From an uncultured bacterium (GTDB taxonomy: Bacteria; Krumholzibacteriota; Krumholzibacteriia; LZORAL124-64-63), in NCBI GenBank assembly GCA_937910695.1, contig CALEMW010000106.1, positions 1 to 55,186 of the forward strand: 55,186 nt of DNA, in the 5' to 3' direction. The position numbers and the translations under genes were made by a program. The notes below the pieces were generated by a model, which worked only from the letters and a program-made list of their open reading frames with translations, was not told where the DNA came from and searched no databases. This document shows, one piece after another, positions 41,025 to 49,316 of the stretch; position 1 is the stretch's first letter; each line of letters starts with the position of its first letter.

Positions 41025-42041
41025 ATGCGCCCGAACTCACTCCTTCTGATGCTGCTGGCTCTGACTCTGCCCGCGACGACGGCCCGTGCCGTTCCAGCCG
41101 AACATGTCCTGACGCTTCACGCCTCGGTGGGGGAGGTCGTCGACGCCGAGGAAGCTGCACGCTGGGGGATTTTCCCGGAACTGTCCGATCTGAGCCAGGT
41201 CGTCTTCGTGCGGACCGCCGCCGGGGTACTGGTGGCCCGCATCACCTTGCCCGGGGCCGACGGTCCGATCCTTCGGGAGCGCAATGTGCCGGCTGCGACG
41301 TGGATATCCTGGCAAGCATCGCTGGCTTCTGGCGAGCGGGTCACGACGACTCTCGCGTCGCCGCCTCCGGGATTGGTCTGGCCGGAAACCGCCCTGCGCG
41401 CCGATCAGATCGAACCCCGCGACGATCTACCCGTCATCCCGGTGAGCGAAGCCACCCTCGAGGATACCTGGGTCATGCTCTTCGACGTCGGCTACAAACG
41501 CAGCGACACTCGATTCCGTGACTATTTCACCGACATGATGATGGTCGACCTGGCCGTGGGCTACGCCATGGGCGAACGGTTCACGCCGTTCCTCGGCTTC
41601 CAGGCCGGGTTCGGGGACCTGCAGGACGACTTCGAAGACATCGCAGGCGACGGAAAATCCGCGGTCTACGCCTTTGAACTCGGCGCACGCGCCACCGCAC
41701 CGCTGAGCCCCCGGCTCGACGCCGTTGCTGCGGTTGCCGGCGGCTACTACATGAGATCTCTGCGTTGGGGCGGCACGGTGTTCCTTGGTCCCTACGGTTA
41801 TGTACAGGGTGGCGCCGCAGTGCGCGAATTCTCCGACTGGGGCGGCAGCGTGAAACTGGGCTTCCAGTACGCCCTGTCCGCCAAGGACGGCCGGGCCCGC
41901 TATCTGGACGTCGGCGTGCGTCTGGAGCGCTTCGGTGCCGACAGGATCGTGTTGACCGATCCCGAAACGGACATCTCCCTGCTCGCCGACGACCACGACA
42001 TCTGGGCCGGTGTTTCTGTAGGCCTCGTGTTCGGACTCTAG
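41025..42041 (+). CDS. Predicted outer-membrane beta-barrel protein
   Basis: The ATG at 41025 follows GATGGAGATCC, giving 338 residues; upstream frame to 40971 is not needed. A signal peptide ends near residue 22 (ARA). The N-terminal 140 residues form a beta-rich periplasmic region, and about residues 150-338 alternate like transmembrane strands (YKRSDTRFRDYFTDMMMVDLAVGYAMGERFTPFLGFQAGF), ending in AGVSVGLVFGL, a BAM-type C-terminal strand without a terminal aromatic. Function is unknown. The MBL-fold gene starts 17 bp after its stop. Confidence 0.72.
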   Translation: MRPNSLLLMLLALTLPATTARAVPAEHVLTLHASVGEVVDAEEAARWGIFPELSDLSQVVFVRTAAGVLVARITLPGADGPILRERNVPAATWISWQASLASGERVTTTLASPPPGLVWPETALRADQIEPRDDLPVIPVSEATLEDTWVMLFDVGYKRSDTRFRDYFTDMMMVDLAVGYAMGERFTPFLGFQAGFGDLQDDFEDIAGDGKSAVYAFELGARATAPLSPRLDAVAAVAGGYYMRSLRWGGTVFLGPYGYVQGGAAVREFSDWGGSVKLGFQYALSAKDGRARYLDVGVRLERFGADRIVLTDPETDISLLADDHDIWAGVSVGLVFGL

Positions 42042-42058
42042 ATCCCGGAAGGAACGAC

Positions 42059-42751
42059 GTGATCCTCAACGACCTCTCCACCACCGAGCTCGTCGTCCTG
42101 CAGCTCCACTTCGGCGGCGACCGCAATTTCAGCTACCTGATCGGCGACCGCTCCAGCGGCGAGGCCGCCGTCTTCGACCCGGGCTACCAGCCAGGTGAGC
42201 TGAAGGCCGCAGCCGAGGACGAACAGTTCCACATCACGGCCATCGGAGTGACCCACGGCCACTCCGACCACGTCGGCGGCTTGCGGGCTTTGGCCGACCT
42301 GACCGGCGCGGCAGTCTACGCCGGCGCGGCATCCATCCATCCCGGAGCCGTTGTTCCCGTTGGCCAGGGGCCGTCGTTCCATCTCGGCAAGCACCCGGTG
42401 ACCGTGCTGCCGACCCCCGGGCACTCTCCCGACCACCTGTGCTGGCTCTGTGGCGCATTCCTGGTCACCGGCGATCTGCTGTTCTGCGGCAAGGTCGGAG
42501 GTACCGGGGACTATTTTCCGGGTTCGTCGGCGGAGCAGGAGTGGACGTCGCTCCACAGACTGCTCGAACTGCCCGACGCCACCGTCGTGTTGCCCGGACA
42601 CGACTATTACGGGGGAGAGGGAAGACGGCCCCATTCCACCATCGGTCATGAGCGGCGCAACAACCCCTTCCTACTCTGTGAAGACTTCGCGGCCTTCGTT
42701 CATCTCAAAGAGAACTGGGCGGCCTACAAGGCCGAGCACGGTGTTCGTTGA
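42059..42751 (+). CDS. MBL-fold metallohydrolase (glyoxalase II/persulfide dioxygenase-like)
   Basis: The start is a GTG at 42059 after GGAAGGAACG, giving 230 residues; the frame open from 41765 is a shadow across the outer-membrane gene. The metal motif THGHSDHVGG is followed by a His in LPTPGHSPDHLCWL, Asp in FLVTGDLLFCGKVGG and a last His in VVLPGHDYYGG. The segment IGDRSSGEAAVFDPGYQPGE and the length fit the glyoxalase II/ETHE1-like group, which act on thioesters or persulfides. Substrate cannot be fixed from the sequence. Confidence 0.85.
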   Translation: MILNDLSTTELVVLQLHFGGDRNFSYLIGDRSSGEAAVFDPGYQPGELKAAAEDEQFHITAIGVTHGHSDHVGGLRALADLTGAAVYAGAASIHPGAVVPVGQGPSFHLGKHPVTVLPTPGHSPDHLCWLCGAFLVTGDLLFCGKVGGTGDYFPGSSAEQEWTSLHRLLELPDATVVLPGHDYYGGEGRRPHSTIGHERRNNPFLLCEDFAAFVHLKENWAAYKAEHGVR

Positions 42752-42854
42752 TGACTGATTCCGTTTTTGCATGGAATTAGCGCCGCAGGCTGGCTAGGAT
42801 GCTTTCATTCCCTCGCTGAAGATCGGCGAGCGACCCGAACCCGGAGTCTTCACC

Positions 42855-44315
42855 ATGACCCTGCTGACCAAGATGTTGCCGATCCTGATCCTGCTGTTCG
42901 TGGTCACGGTCGTGATCATGCGCCTGCCCAAGATCGACGTCGGCCACGACGACCGTTTCCGCCGCCGCCGGGTCTGGAACTGGCTGCCCCTGGGCCTGAC
43001 CTACGCCCTGCTCTACATGGGGCGCTACAACCTCAAGGTCAGCAAGTACGCCTTCGAGGAAATGGCCGGCGCCGACGGCGCCTCGCTGATGGCCAACGCC
43101 GACTTCGGCGTGATCTTCGGCGTGGGCACGATCGTCTACGGCATCTCGTTTTTGATCAACGGCCCGCTCACCGACCGCTTCGGCGGCCGCTTCTCCATCC
43201 TGGTGGGCGCGGGCGGCGCCCTGCTGATGAACCTGCTGATGGGGCTGGCGTCGCTCTCGCTGATGAACCAGGGCGTCGGCTACGAATTCCTCGCTCGAAA
43301 CTTCGTGGTGGTCTTCTCGGTGCTCTATGCCGCGAACATGTACTTCCAGAGTTTTGGCGCGGTGGCCATCGTCAAGGTCAACGCCTCCTGGTTCCACGTG
43401 CGGGAACGGGGCGTGTTCGGCGCCATCTTCGGCATTCTGATCTCCTTGGGCATCTATTTCGCCTTCGATCTCGGAGCCAAGATCCTCGAGGGCATGGGGC
43501 TGGCGTGGGTGTTCCTGATGCCGGCGCTGCTGCTGGGGATCTTCCTGCTCATCGACATCGCCCTTGTCCGCAACGAACCAAAAGACGCCGGCCTGGAGAA
43601 CTTCAACACGGCCGATGCTTCTTCGGGCGATACAAGTCCGCGCCTCGGTGCGATCACGGTTTTCAAGATGATGATGCGCAACCCCATCATCTTGACCATT
43701 GCTGTCATCGAGTTCTGCAGCGGGTTTTTGCGTCAGGCGATCATGCAGTGGTACGGCACCTTCGCCAAGCAGACCGATGCGCTGCTGGGACTGCGTTCGA
43801 GCTTCGTGAATGAAAACTGGGGTCTTCTGTTGTGCTGTGCCGGCATCCTGGGCGGCGTCATGGCAGGCACGATCAGCGACCATGTGTTCCAGTCACGACG
43901 CGGTCCGGTGGCGGCCGTACTCTACGGTCTGATGTTGCTGGGCGCGATCGTTCTCACCTTCACCTATCAACAACCCTATGTGGGCTGGCTGATGGTGATC
44001 ATGTCCATGGCCGTGATCGGCGTGCACGGCATGCTTTCGGGCACAGCGAGCATGGACTTCGGCGGCAGCAAGAATGTGGGTATCGCCGTGGGCATCATCG
44101 ACGGCTTCGTGTACCTGGGTACTGCGGTCATGTCGTTCACTTACGCGCTGGTGCTGCCGGGTGAGCAACTCGATGCAGCGGGCCATATCGCCGGGCCGGC
44201 CACCGATCCCGCCAACTGGTGGCCCTGGCCGGCGGCGATGATCCCGATGGCGGCCATCGGTTTGATTTTGGCGACGCGGGTTTGGAACGCCAAGCCCCAA
44301 GGCAAGAAAGCCTGA
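42855..44315 (+). CDS. OPA-family major facilitator transporter
   Basis: The 486-residue protein has about 12 hydrophobic helices. The start LGLTYALLYMGRYNLKVSKYAF is typical of the organophosphate:phosphate antiporter (GlpT/UhpT-like) branch of MFS, and the A-like loop LTDRFGGRFSI follows TM2. A long N-terminal hydrophobic helix (about 5-22) comes before the normal first helix. It probably exchanges a phosphorylated small molecule for phosphate; the substrate cannot be told. A strong terminator follows, so it is separated from the TonB receptor gene. Confidence 0.85.
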   Translation: MTLLTKMLPILILLFVVTVVIMRLPKIDVGHDDRFRRRRVWNWLPLGLTYALLYMGRYNLKVSKYAFEEMAGADGASLMANADFGVIFGVGTIVYGISFLINGPLTDRFGGRFSILVGAGGALLMNLLMGLASLSLMNQGVGYEFLARNFVVVFSVLYAANMYFQSFGAVAIVKVNASWFHVRERGVFGAIFGILISLGIYFAFDLGAKILEGMGLAWVFLMPALLLGIFLLIDIALVRNEPKDAGLENFNTADASSGDTSPRLGAITVFKMMMRNPIILTIAVIEFCSGFLRQAIMQWYGTFAKQTDALLGLRSSFVNENWGLLLCCAGILGGVMAGTISDHVFQSRRGPVAAVLYGLMLLGAIVLTFTYQQPYVGWLMVIMSMAVIGVHGMLSGTASMDFGGSKNVGIAVGIIDGFVYLGTAVMSFTYALVLPGEQLDAAGHIAGPATDPANWWPWPAAMIPMAAIGLILATRVWNAKPQGKKA

Positions 44316-44335
44316 GCGGCGGGGCGTGGTTCTAT

Positions 44336-44366
44336 GGAGGTGCGGCGACCGGCCGCGCCTCCTTTT
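44336..44366 (+). terminator. Rho-independent terminator after the OPA transporter
   Basis: Ten-bp arms (44336-44345, GGAGGTGCGG, and 44353-44362, CCGCGCCTCC) with one G-U pair are followed by TTTT. Confidence 0.75.
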
Positions 44367-44456
44367 CTCATGGGGAAAAGCCCGGTGATTTCTTCTCCCG
44401 ACGACACCGGTTCTGATTATCTTACGCCGAGCACCCACCCAAATGGAGGATCGTTC

Positions 44457-46349
44457 ATGGCCCGGTATTCCCTGCGTTTCGGCGCCGTTCTCGCCCTGTT
44501 GCTGCTTCTGACCACGTTCACGGCGCAAGCCGAGGATCCACCGCCGCTGCGCTTTTTGATCGTCGACGGCGACACGCTTTGGTTCACCGAGCCCATCGTG
44601 ATCATCGGTTCGAGGGTGCCGGTTGCATTGCCTGGCCTGTTGCGCTCTGTCTCGATCGTGAGTGCCCAGGACCTGCAGGACCGGCCTGCCCGCTCTATCG
44701 CCGAAGCACTCGGCGCCGTGGCAGAGGTGGAGGTTCGCCAACGCCAACTCATGGGCGTTCAGGGCGATGTCTCGATCCGAGGGTCGACCTTCGAACAGGT
44801 GCAGGTGCTTCTCGACGGCGTGAACGTGGGGGATCCACAGACCGGGCACCACAGCATGAACCTGCCGGTGGGCATGGGCGAGGTAGCCCGCATCGAAGTG
44901 CTGCCGGGGCATGGGGCCACGCTGTACGGTGCCAATGCCTTCGGAGGTGTGGTGAATGTCGTGACGCGGGATCCTGCTGAGCAACGCGGCGGGATGGCTG
45001 CGGTCACCACAGGGGAGCAAGGCACGCTGGGTGGAAGCCTCAGCTTGGAGTCGGGGACGCAGAATATTCTGGGCGGCAACTGGCAGACCAGAGTTTCGGC
45101 CGAGAACTTCACCACCGACGGCGACCGGCCCGGCACCGACCTGGAAAACACGACTCTGTCGCTGAGAAGCCGGGCTAAGTTAGAGCTCGGCGAACTCGAC
45201 GTCCTGACCGGCTTCTCAAGCCGCCGTTTCGGAGCCCGCGATTTCTACGTTCCCTACGATTCCGAGGAGCAGACCGACGCCCTCTTCTCCATGATCCGTC
45301 TGCGCAGCGACCTGGGCGACCGTTGGACCGTGGAGCCCACCCTCGCGTACCGCCGCCACACAGATCACTTCGTCCTGCTGCGCGACAATCCCGAGGCCTA
45401 CACGAACGATCACATCAGCCGCCGCGCCTCGGCCGATCTGCGCGCGAGTGTCGAGGCCGGTTATGGCTTGGCCGTGGCGATGGGCCTGGAGGGCGCCTAT
45501 GAGGATATCGAGAGCGACGGTATCCGCAACGGCGTCAGCGGACCGGCCCTGGGTGATCACGAACGCCGGCGCACTTCCGGCGGCGTGGAATTCGTAGGTC
45601 GTCACGACCGTCTGCACTGGTCCCTGGGTACGCGCCTCGACGCCTGGACAGACATGGAACGGCTTGTGTCGCACTCCGCGGCCGCCTCTTGGAACGCAAC
45701 CGCGGCCCTCGCGCTCCGGGCGTCCGCCGGCAACATCCACCGGATTCCGACCTTCACGGAGCTCTATTACGCCGACCCCGCCAATCAGGGCGCCGCCGAT
45801 CTTGCCTCGGAGTCCGGCTGGACCTGGGATGCAGGTCTCGATGTACACCACGGCCCTTGGGCCCTGGGCTGGTCCTTCTTCACCCGCTATGAGGAAGACC
45901 TCATCGACTGGGTGAAGCCTTCCCTGGACGACGCCGTTTGGACAGCCACCAACATTCTCGAAGGTGAGACCCGCGGCTGGTCCCAGTCCGCCTCTCTCGA
46001 GACCCCGGCGGGCCACCGTTTCGCCGTCCGTTATGCGGGGCTGTCTCGATCGACCACCCTCGCCGACGGTTGGGTCGGCAAGTATTCCTCACTGTCGCCG
46101 CGCCATCGCGTGACTGTAGAGGCCACGGCGGTCCTGAAGCCCAACCTGCGACTGACGCCCATGCTCCGTGCCTGGGAACGTCCCGACGGTGAAGACGATG
46201 TAGTGGCTGATCTGAGGCTGATCTGGAGTCCGGCGGCTTGGGACCTCGCATTGACAGTGACCAACATGTTCAACGTCGCCTATCAGGAGGTTCCGGGTGT
46301 CCTGTTGCCTGGCCGCCTTGCATCCGGCACGATGACCTTGCGTTTTTGA
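44457..46349 (+). CDS. TonB-dependent outer-membrane receptor
   Basis: The ATG at 44457, after GGAGG, gives 630 residues and a signal peptide ending AQA (about 23). Next come a TonB-box-like EPIVIIGSR, the plug domain (about 55-170: LRSVSIVSAQDLQDRPARSIAEALG, DVSIRGSTFEQVQVLLDGVNVGD, IEVLPGHGATLYGANAFGGVVNVVTRD) and a 22-stranded-barrel-sized region ending MTLRF. The plug is BtuB/CirA-like, but the ligand is unknown. It follows the transporter gene after a terminator, and its own strong terminator follows it. TonB/ExbBD are not in the window. Confidence 0.9.
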   Translation: MARYSLRFGAVLALLLLLTTFTAQAEDPPPLRFLIVDGDTLWFTEPIVIIGSRVPVALPGLLRSVSIVSAQDLQDRPARSIAEALGAVAEVEVRQRQLMGVQGDVSIRGSTFEQVQVLLDGVNVGDPQTGHHSMNLPVGMGEVARIEVLPGHGATLYGANAFGGVVNVVTRDPAEQRGGMAAVTTGEQGTLGGSLSLESGTQNILGGNWQTRVSAENFTTDGDRPGTDLENTTLSLRSRAKLELGELDVLTGFSSRRFGARDFYVPYDSEEQTDALFSMIRLRSDLGDRWTVEPTLAYRRHTDHFVLLRDNPEAYTNDHISRRASADLRASVEAGYGLAVAMGLEGAYEDIESDGIRNGVSGPALGDHERRRTSGGVEFVGRHDRLHWSLGTRLDAWTDMERLVSHSAAASWNATAALALRASAGNIHRIPTFTELYYADPANQGAADLASESGWTWDAGLDVHHGPWALGWSFFTRYEEDLIDWVKPSLDDAVWTATNILEGETRGWSQSASLETPAGHRFAVRYAGLSRSTTLADGWVGKYSSLSPRHRVTVEATAVLKPNLRLTPMLRAWERPDGEDDVVADLRLIWSPAAWDLALTVTNMFNVAYQEVPGVLLPGRLASGTMTLRF

Positions 46350-46387
46350 GCACTGGTTCAAGCCGGATCCGAGCCATCGAGACATGG

Positions 46388-46425
46388 GCGAGATTCTCAC
46401 GGTTTTGTGATGGATCTCGCTTTTT
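46388..46425 (+). terminator. Rho-independent terminator after the TonB receptor
   Basis: Arms GCGAGAT (46388-46394) and ATCTCGC (46414-46420) with an inner TCAC/GTGA pair are followed directly by TTTTT. Confidence 0.85.
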
Positions 46426-46513
46426 GTCCTATGATGAAGACGTACAAGTGGAATTTAATTCAAAAAACTCCCCATATATTGAATAATAATGAGAGTGAGA
46501 GCGGATTGGTGAG

Positions 46514-46543
46514 TTGCATTTTGAAGCGCAGTCATGATATAGT
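46514..46543 (+). promoter_or_regulatory. Promoter of the secreted protein gene at 46664
   Basis: TTGCAT (46514-46519) and TATAGT (46538-46543, 5/6 match) are 18 bp apart, leaving a leader of over 100 nt before the ATG. Confidence 0.55.
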
Positions 46544-46663
46544 CATCCTATCGGGGGTTCCATCTAGAGGTAATCTCGCCCTGAATAGATAGAATCTCGC
46601 TCCCGTGGTTTTGGTTCAACGACCGGAATCACACACCATCTGAATCGCATTGAGGGGGTACCC

Positions 46664-47686
46664 ATGCGTAAGTTGATGTTGATCGTCCTCGCGCTGGCTC
46701 TTGTTGCCAGTAGCGCCATGGCTGCGAAGCTTCCCGCGAAGCAAGCATCTCCGTCCGTTTATTCCGTCGACTTCGGTCGTTCGATGACCGAGGGTTTCGA
46801 AGGCGCCTTCCCGCCCGCCGGCTGGAGTGCCGGTGTGACCAACGCCGGTTACACATGGTATCAGGATGCCGTCTCCTTCTATGAAGGCGCCTATGCCGCG
46901 CACATCGGCTGGCAGGCCGGCCTGCCCCAGGATGAGACCCTGAGCTTCACCTACACCGTGGCCACCGGCGACGCCCTGTCGTTCTGGACCATGGGTAGTG
47001 TGTACTGGGCCGCCTATGGCAACTTCACCGTCGAGATCGACGGCACGACCGTCTACGACTTCGCCGCCCAGGGTCTGGCGGACTTCGTCTGGGAAGAGAT
47101 CATCATCGACTTGGCCGCCCATGTCGGCAACACGATCACCGTGACCTTCCGCTATGCCGGCGACGACGGCGCGGATCATCACCTCGACGCCGTGAACATC
47201 GGCGACTACTCGCCGCCGCCCCCGCCGCCCCCGGTGGAATTCTGCGCCGACGTGATGCCCCTGACCGAGCTTTCCGGTCCCCTGGCCGGCGACACCTGTG
47301 ACGGTGTGAACCTTGTGACGGACCTCGACTGTGATGTCTACACAGAAGCCGGTCTGGAAGACTACTACAGCTTCGAGCTGTGTGCCGGTGGCACCTTCTC
47401 CGCCTACGTGACGAACACCGCCGACGGCGCCCTGTGGCTCCTGGGCGACTGCTCGGCCGAGGGTGGCGCCTTCACGTGCCTCGCCTACGGCGATGCCACG
47501 CTGAGCGGCGAAGAAGAAATGGTGACCTACACCAACACCGGTGCCGGTCCCATGATGGTCTACCTGGTCGTGGACTCCTGGGGCTCCGCCTCCTGCGGAA
47601 CCTACACGGGCACCTACATGGTGGACAACTGCATCGTTGGCAACGAGGACTTGGGCTTCGGCGAACTGAAGGCCCAGTTCCGGTAG
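46664..47686 (+). CDS. Secreted choice-of-anchor J-like protein with C-terminal tag variant
   Basis: The 340-residue protein begins with a signal peptide (MRKLMLIVLALALVASSAMA) and GAGGGGG lies before the ATG. The first domain (about 40-185) has the pattern EGFEGAFPPAGWS...WYQD...AHIGW...LSFWTMG of choice-of-anchor J/MAM-like jelly-rolls. A poly-Pro linker (PPPPPPP, about 186-192) leads to a beta-rich, Cys-containing PPC-like domain. It ends VGNEDLGFGELKAQFR: the same 16-residue tag as in four other proteins, with Trp replaced by Phe and Leu by Gln. It is the most divergent copy and follows its own promoter. Confidence 0.85.
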   Translation: MRKLMLIVLALALVASSAMAAKLPAKQASPSVYSVDFGRSMTEGFEGAFPPAGWSAGVTNAGYTWYQDAVSFYEGAYAAHIGWQAGLPQDETLSFTYTVATGDALSFWTMGSVYWAAYGNFTVEIDGTTVYDFAAQGLADFVWEEIIIDLAAHVGNTITVTFRYAGDDGADHHLDAVNIGDYSPPPPPPPVEFCADVMPLTELSGPLAGDTCDGVNLVTDLDCDVYTEAGLEDYYSFELCAGGTFSAYVTNTADGALWLLGDCSAEGGAFTCLAYGDATLSGEEEMVTYTNTGAGPMMVYLVVDSWGSASCGTYTGTYMVDNCIVGNEDLGFGELKAQFR

Positions 47687-47722
47687 ACGACGCACGACAT
47701 CATCGGTCCGCCGATGACGCCA

Positions 47723-47750
47723 GAGGGCCCCGGAGCGATCCGGGGCCCTC
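47723..47750. terminator. Hairpin between convergent genes
   Basis: Perfect 12-bp arms (47723-47734, GAGGGCCCCGGA, and 47739-47750) enclose a 4-nt loop between the tagged protein and the MATE exporter. Confidence 0.7.
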
Positions 47751-47779
47751 GTTGCGTCAGTGGCCTTGCCGTGGGTGGA

Positions 47780-49198
47780 TCAGACGGCGCTCGAGAAGAT
47801 CTTCACGCGCTGCCAAGAGTCCGAGCGAAAGCGCAGCCAGAAAGCGACTCCCTGGATCATGTAACTGAGGCTCGCCACGGCCCAGGCGGTCGTCACGTCG
47901 CCGCCCTGTCGGACGATAGCCCACCAGGATCCTGGCAACATCACACCCCACATCACACCAATGGTGATCAGCATGACCGGTTTCGTGTCGCCGGCGCCCG
48001 TCAGCAGGCCGCTGCCCACCATCCGCATGCCGTCGCCCACCTGGAAGATCGCCGCCAGCACGGCGAGCACGCCGCCGAAGGCCAGCACCTCGGGATCGGG
48101 CGTGAAGACGCGGAACACCTGATGGCGGAACAGCACCAGCAGCACACCCAGACTCAGGCAGTAGTAGAGTCCCAGCTTGTAGACCTGCCGTCCGTATTTC
48201 GAGGCGTCGGCCGGCCGGGACGCTCCCAACCAGTTTCCCGTCAGCACGGAACCGGCGGTTGTCAGGCCCCACATGGGCATGAAGGAGAACGACAGCAGCT
48301 GGATCTGGATCTGGTTGGCGGCCAGAGCAATTTCGCCGGAGCGACCGATGAAGGTGGAGAAGAGAGCAAGCGTGCTCATGTCCACGAAATTTTCGACGGA
48401 CGAGGGCGCCCCCACGCGGGCAATGTCCTTGAGCTTGCGAAGATTCGGAATTCTGGGCACGTGGATCCGGTAGCGGCGACGCGCCTCCGCCGAACCGAAC
48501 ATGGCCAGGAACATGATGGTCGTGTTCAGGGCTACGCCGCAGCTCGTGGCCAGGGCTGCCCCACGCAGGCCCATGGCCGGGATCTCGAAGAAGCGATGTC
48601 CCGCCACCTCGATGCCGGCCCAGCCGAAGATGAACCACCAGTCGAGCAGGGCGTTGGCGAGGTTGGAGATGATGCCTGCCCACATCGGCACGCCTACCTT
48701 GCGCCGGCCCTGGAAATAGCCCATCAGGGCGAATCCCCACTGGGTGAACACGGCGCTCAAGGCTCGCCAGCGCATATATACGGCGGCGCCGTCGAGTACG
48801 TGGGGGGGGATGCCGGTCCAGTCCATCAGAGGGCGGGCGTTCATGCCCAACAGCATGAGCACGAGGCCCGTGAGCGTGGCCATGTACATGCCTTGCCAGG
48901 CGTAGTCGCCGACCCGCGAATCGTCGTTCTTGCCGTGGGCTTGCGATATGAAGGTGCCGGTGATGCGGCTGAGGTTGTTCACGGCGCTGTAGGAGGTCCA
49001 CAGCAGGATGCCGCCCAGGCCCGCGGCTCCCAGAGCCAGGCTCGAATGGTGGCCCAGGAACATCGTGTCGACGGTCCACATCAGCGTCTGGGAAAACATG
49101 GTGAGCACGATGGGCGACGCGAGGGCCGTGATCTCCCGTCCGTGATGGACGGTGAGGGCTTCGCGAAGGCGCGTCGGAGCTGAGAAGCGGATGTTCAT
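47780..49198 (-). CDS. MATE-family efflux transporter
   Basis: MATE proteins export drugs or metabolites against Na+ or H+. The protein has 472 residues and 12 predicted helices in two bundles: LASPIVLTMFSQTLMWTVDTMFLG begins the first half and VGAPSSVENFVDMSTLALFSTFIG the second. The start is the ATG at 49198, not 49318: a -10 box ends only 6 nt before it, and no Shine-Dalgarno is visible, so the mRNA is probably leaderless. Substrates are unknown. Confidence 0.92.
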   Translation of the reverse strand: MNIRFSAPTRLREALTVHHGREITALASPIVLTMFSQTLMWTVDTMFLGHHSSLALGAAGLGGILLWTSYSAVNNLSRITGTFISQAHGKNDDSRVGDYAWQGMYMATLTGLVLMLLGMNARPLMDWTGIPPHVLDGAAVYMRWRALSAVFTQWGFALMGYFQGRRKVGVPMWAGIISNLANALLDWWFIFGWAGIEVAGHRFFEIPAMGLRGAALATSCGVALNTTIMFLAMFGSAEARRRYRIHVPRIPNLRKLKDIARVGAPSSVENFVDMSTLALFSTFIGRSGEIALAANQIQIQLLSFSFMPMWGLTTAGSVLTGNWLGASRPADASKYGRQVYKLGLYYCLSLGVLLVLFRHQVFRVFTPDPEVLAFGGVLAVLAAIFQVGDGMRMVGSGLLTGAGDTKPVMLITIGVMWGVMLPGSWWAIVRQGGDVTTAWAVASLSYMIQGVAFWLRFRSDSWQRVKIFSSAV

Positions 49199-49204
49199 CG
49201 AGGG

Positions 49205-49233
49205 ACCATAGGCTTCCTCGGCGGCCGGAGCAA
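49205..49233 (-). promoter_or_regulatory. Promoter of the MATE gene, giving a leaderless mRNA
   Basis: On the minus strand TTGCTC (49233-49228) and TATGGT (49210-49205) are 17 bp apart. The -10 box ends 6 nt before the ATG, placing the start point on or next to it. Confidence 0.55.
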
Positions 49234-49244
49234 GTCGGGTTCGG

Positions 49245-49273
49245 TTGACCCACGACGCTGCGGACGCTAGCGT
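49245..49273 (+). promoter_or_regulatory. Possible promoter of the aro-tyrS operon
   Basis: TTGACC (49245-49250, 5/6 match) is 17 bp from TAGCGT (49268-49273, weak). It lies 43 bp before the aroA ATG. Confidence 0.4.
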
Positions 49274-49316
49274 AGCGGAAAGCCGGGGCAAGGGGCTCCG
49301 GAGAAAAGGCGGCTTC

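Larger units (their letters stand above)
46350..46663. other. AT-rich intergenic region with terminator and promoter
   Basis: This 314-bp gap is markedly richer in A and T than the coding DNA around it. It holds the terminator of the receptor gene (46388-46425), a run such as AATTTAATTCAAAAAAC near 46450, and a promoter at 46514-46543. I see no gene in it. Confidence 0.6.

Noticed and set aside
47714..49183. Plus-strand frame of 489 codons over the MATE gene
   Set aside because: Shadow of a clear 12-helix MATE protein; product is His/Gln/Gly-rich with no motif.
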